Assembly: GCA_015063195.1 (NCBI GenBank)
Contig: SUSX01000003.1
Span: 1-60,155 of the forward strand
Direction: 5' to 3'
Source: Thermoplasmata archaeon
GTDB lineage: Archaea; Thermoplasmatota; Thermoplasmata; Methanomassiliicoccales; Methanomethylophilaceae
Length of the DNA stretch: 60,155 nt
The translations under genes and the position numbers were made by a program. The notes beneath the pieces were generated by a model. It was not told the origin of the DNA, did not search any database, and saw only the letters and a program-made list of their open reading frames with translations. Below, piece after piece: positions 57,195 through 60,155 of this stretch. Position 1 is the first letter of the stretch; each line of letters starts with the position of its first letter.

Positions 57195-59393
57195 CTATAG
57201 TAACGGGTCCATCTCAAGTGCAGGGTGGCCTACTTCCGCCATCCATGCCATGAGTCCTTCTGCATCCTCAGTGATTGTCTCGTCTGCAATTTTCTCCAGA
57301 AGGTCCGGGACTCCTTCATCTTCACATCTTTTCTGGAAATCGTTTTTAATAACCTCTTTCAGGTGTTTGGGCATCCAGGCAATCCTTCTTATTCCGCCCT
57401 CGGCTGAGATGAACTTCTCACTGGAGATGTATTTTCTTCCTATGCCCATGAATCCCGGGGTCTGACGTCCTCCTCCTATGGATCCTGCCAGGGATGAGAA
57501 TTTCATTCCTACGGGAGTCATTCCGTTGTAATCTCTGTCCACAATAATGACTGCCTGCATATCGACAGTCATTGCGACGATAGCCTCGAAACAACCGCAG
57601 GATGTCATCGGTGCATCCATAATACTGTACATACACATCCTTTCGATGTGTCCCATGGATTCGGATTTCACCGTGTCGTTGACACCGATCCACTCTCCTT
57701 TGATATCATCTATTGGCGTTCCTTTGCAGAGTGGTTTGTTAGGTCCGTTGGGGGTCAGTTCGTTACTGGCCTTCGCATCCAGCCAGTTGATTGCACCGCA
57801 CAGTCCGAGTCTTTCGGGTGTGATGATACATACATGTTCGGGTGCAAAGGACTGACACATGGCACATGTGTAGAATGTATCGACGTTGTCGTCTTTCAGA
57901 CCCTTCATACGTTCATCCCTTTCGTCGTATGCCCTTATCGCTTCAGGGAGACGTTTCTGTACCTCATCCGCATCGGTGATTATGGTTGCCTGTACCCTTG
58001 TGACTACCTGTCCGAATTCTTCCTTGATTTTGTGTACAAGAATTCTTCCGAGATCCTTGAATGTGAATCCTGCTTCTTTGGAAACCTTGCTGATCCTGAC
58101 CCAATTTGTGTTTCTCTGTCCGGCATGCCATACTCCTTCAGCGAAATTGATGGAGCTGTGGAATCTTCTCTCCATGACAGGTTCAAGGTCGTCATGCATG
58201 TTCTGTCCATAGACTTCCAATATTATTGCGAGAGACGTCAGGCTTCCTTCTTCCATCTCATCGACATCCTTACCGATGAGAGTGACCTTTCCGTCTTCCA
58301 CCTCGTTTTCCCCTTTGGAAAGGAGTACTTCGAATGCAGGACTTCTGGTTCCTCCTGCTTCTACATAGGTGTCGGGTTTTCTTACGACCTCTCCCTCAAA
58401 AGAGGGTGCATACCCTACGGGAAGTTCGATGGGCTCGAGTTTGACAATGATTCCGCGTTCTTCGATTCCTGCCTGAATCATGTCGTACGGGTTTTTACAG
58501 ACCTTTACAGCACCGGGGATTTCAGGAAGGTCCTGGTCCGTGACGATGGAAGCGGAATGTTTCAGTGCAGCAAAAGCCAGAGATGCATCGAGATACGAGA
58601 GCGGACCGTTCTGTACGATGATGACTTTAGGCCTCTTTTTCAGATATTCTGCCAAAGCTTCGGAATCACCGGGTTTGACATTTCCGAAAGCCAATGCAGC
58701 ACGTACTGCGAAGCTGAGTGCATGTACGGTTCCGGTGAAACATCCGATCGGGTAGAACATTCTGTCAAATCCCATCTTTATTCCTGCGGATTCGAACTGT
58801 GAAGGATAATCGCCTGATGCGAATGAAATGAATCCTTTACCTTGTGCGGTCTTAGCCAATGTTTTGACGGCATCCGTATCATCCAATCCGCCGAGGAACC
58901 CGATTGCTCCGGGAATAGTTTCATCTACGAAACTGAGCCCAAGCTGTCTGAGGACCTTATCAGGGACGAATCCTTTCTGGTCCAATTCGGTTATGCCGAT
59001 GTAGGTGACTGCTTCGATAATCTCGCAGGCGAACATGGCGTTCTCTCCTGCAGTGAATCCGTCTCCGAGTTCCGATCTGCCGGGTGTGGGTAGTGAGTTG
59101 AGGAAATCCAATGCCTTTTCCAAGGTAATAGAATCCAATCCTTTCCATGCATGAATGGCAGGGAGAGAGTATCCGGTTTCAGGATATGTGAGCTCGAAAT
59201 CCTTTCCGTTTTCTTCCATAGCCTTCATGACCATAGTTTTGGCAGCGGACACCGTAGCAATAGATCCGTCAGCGGCCATTGACAACAGGGTCGGTACATC
59301 GATCTGTTTTTCTGTCTTGGTCATCACGGCAAAATCCTCATCGGATATTGCGGAATACTTCTGTCTGATTTCCGATATATTCATTCTGCTCAC
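57195..59393 (-). CDS. acsB: CO-methylating acetyl-CoA synthase, full-length bacterial-type AcsB
   Basis: 732 aa; N-terminal YPETGYSLPAIHAWKGLDS...EIIEAVTYIG and A-cluster region TCAMCQSFAPEHVCIITPERLGLCGAINWLDAKAS...DAPMTSCGCFEAIVAM. Terminates with TAG. Confidence 0.94.
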   Translation of the reverse strand: MSRMNISEIRQKYSAISDEDFAVMTKTEKQIDVPTLLSMAADGSIATVSAAKTMVMKAMEENGKDFELTYPETGYSLPAIHAWKGLDSITLEKALDFLNSLPTPGRSELGDGFTAGENAMFACEIIEAVTYIGITELDQKGFVPDKVLRQLGLSFVDETIPGAIGFLGGLDDTDAVKTLAKTAQGKGFISFASGDYPSQFESAGIKMGFDRMFYPIGCFTGTVHALSFAVRAALAFGNVKPGDSEALAEYLKKRPKVIIVQNGPLSYLDASLAFAALKHSASIVTDQDLPEIPGAVKVCKNPYDMIQAGIEERGIIVKLEPIELPVGYAPSFEGEVVRKPDTYVEAGGTRSPAFEVLLSKGENEVEDGKVTLIGKDVDEMEEGSLTSLAIILEVYGQNMHDDLEPVMERRFHSSINFAEGVWHAGQRNTNWVRISKVSKEAGFTFKDLGRILVHKIKEEFGQVVTRVQATIITDADEVQKRLPEAIRAYDERDERMKGLKDDNVDTFYTCAMCQSFAPEHVCIITPERLGLCGAINWLDAKASNELTPNGPNKPLCKGTPIDDIKGEWIGVNDTVKSESMGHIERMCMYSIMDAPMTSCGCFEAIVAMTVDMQAVIIVDRDYNGMTPVGMKFSSLAGSIGGGRQTPGFMGIGRKYISSEKFISAEGGIRRIAWMPKHLKEVIKNDFQKRCEDEGVPDLLEKIADETITEDAEGLMAWMAEVGHPALEMDPLL

Positions 59394-60139
59394 CTGAGTT
59401 TTACAAATTGTTTCAATGTGTAGATTCCGTTCATGGTCTCGAATGCCTCATTAAGGGATTTCTCGAATTCTTCATCGGACATCTCACAGTGTTTGAAGTC
59501 CGCCACAAGTTCCAATGTCATGACCTGATAGCAGATCTTGACTTTACTGAAAACTGAGATGAGGTTGACATTCTTCTCCGCAATCCATGACAGCGGCTGT
59601 GCAATGGATCCGGGGCAGTCCGGAATCTCAAGTTCTATCTTTCTGAGTGTGGTGTTCTCCTTGAAGAATGTGACAGCGATCATCCACGATCCTATGTCAG
59701 TGAGGATGAGGATGTCTTCTCCGTTCACATCTCCGAGGATATCCCCGTACTCGACGGAAAGGTCATATTTTCCGTCTTTGAGTGTTACAGGTGCACCTCT
59801 TCTTATCTCGTTTTTGTCGGTGTTTGCCTCTGTACGGAACACCCTTCCGATGTCAGCAGGTTTGATTTCAAGGTGGTCGATCATGCTGACGGACGGATCG
59901 TTCTCGCTTTTGAGTTCTGCAAACTTTTCCTTGAGGATGTCTATTTCTCCGGCGAAGCTCAGGTCTGCGAGAATCTTCCATATTATGATCGTATCCGATA
60001 TTCCGTCCAGTGAGATGGAGTTGAGGATGTTGATTCCTCTCTCACCAAGGAAACGTGCAGCCTGTGCGCTGGATCCAGGCACATCCTTCATGTAGAGCGT
60101 GATGTTGGTAAGTGTACGGTAATTCTCCTGAGGGTACAT
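59390..60139 (-). CDS. ACT-domain protein, first visible gene of the acsB-acsD-acsC operon
   Basis: 249 aa; LTNITLYMKDVPGSSAQAARFLGERGINILNSISLDGISDTIIIWKI and RKIELEIPDCPGSIAQPLSWIAEKNVNLISVFSKVKICYQVMTLELVADF: two ACT-like repeats. Overlaps acsB start. Confidence 0.78.
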   Translation of the reverse strand: MYPQENYRTLTNITLYMKDVPGSSAQAARFLGERGINILNSISLDGISDTIIIWKILADLSFAGEIDILKEKFAELKSENDPSVSMIDHLEIKPADIGRVFRTEANTDKNEIRRGAPVTLKDGKYDLSVEYGDILGDVNGEDILILTDIGSWMIAVTFFKENTTLRKIELEIPDCPGSIAQPLSWIAEKNVNLISVFSKVKICYQVMTLELVADFKHCEMSDEEFEKSLNEAFETMNGIYTLKQFVKLR

Positions 60140-60155
60140 CGAGAGAATAAGATCG

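Noticed and set aside
57648-58802. 384-aa ORF on + strand
   Set aside because: Antisense to acsB, whose protein matches ACS motifs; the + translation is rich in C/F/H/Y with no domain and looks like a mirror ORF.
1-60155. CRISPR arrays, transposases, integrases, phage genes
   Set aside because: No regularly spaced direct repeats and no ORF in the track resembling Cas, transposase, integrase or phage proteins.

Overview
The window looks like chromosomal DNA from a methanogenic archaeon of the Thermoplasmatota, probably Methanomassiliicoccales. That lineage is inferred from an Fpo/Nuo-like complex with no FpoF or FpoO in the cluster, a methanogenesis marker 11-like protein, archaeal information-processing genes and RNase III. 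It is densely coding and has no CRISPR array, prophage, transposon or rRNA. Recognisable blocks, in order: agmatinase/eIF5A/Nop5; class II aldolase plus MtnA; RibD-like/RtcA; tRNA-Val(UAC); IlvE; NadC/beta-CASP RNase; TFS/PCNA/transketolase/transaldolase; Trm5; an uncharacterised 498-aa Cys-cluster protein; RNase III; an AMP/RuBisCO module (R15P isomerase, form III-like RuBisCO, AMP phosphorylase); FolD/KptA/marker 11/UppS/B12-radical SAM; ProC; a complete fpoABCDHIJJKLMN operon; prenyl synthase/GG reductase; Nob1/Csl4; ProA/ProB; tRNA-Val(CAC); an aldehyde dehydrogenase-like protein without the canonical catalytic Cys. At the right end is a two-sided locus: RACo-like activator, folate-independent (core) MetE and CooC-like ATPase on +, facing acsC, acsD, full-length bacterial-type acsB and an ACT-domain gene on -. 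I consider this bacterial-type ACS/corrinoid locus the most interesting system. Other strong leads are the four-cluster FpoI, the Cys-less ALDH, the 498-aa unknown protein, RNase III with an adjacent hairpin, and CGCGCG boxes beside promoters. All calls come from reading the sequence and ORF track; no database search was run.
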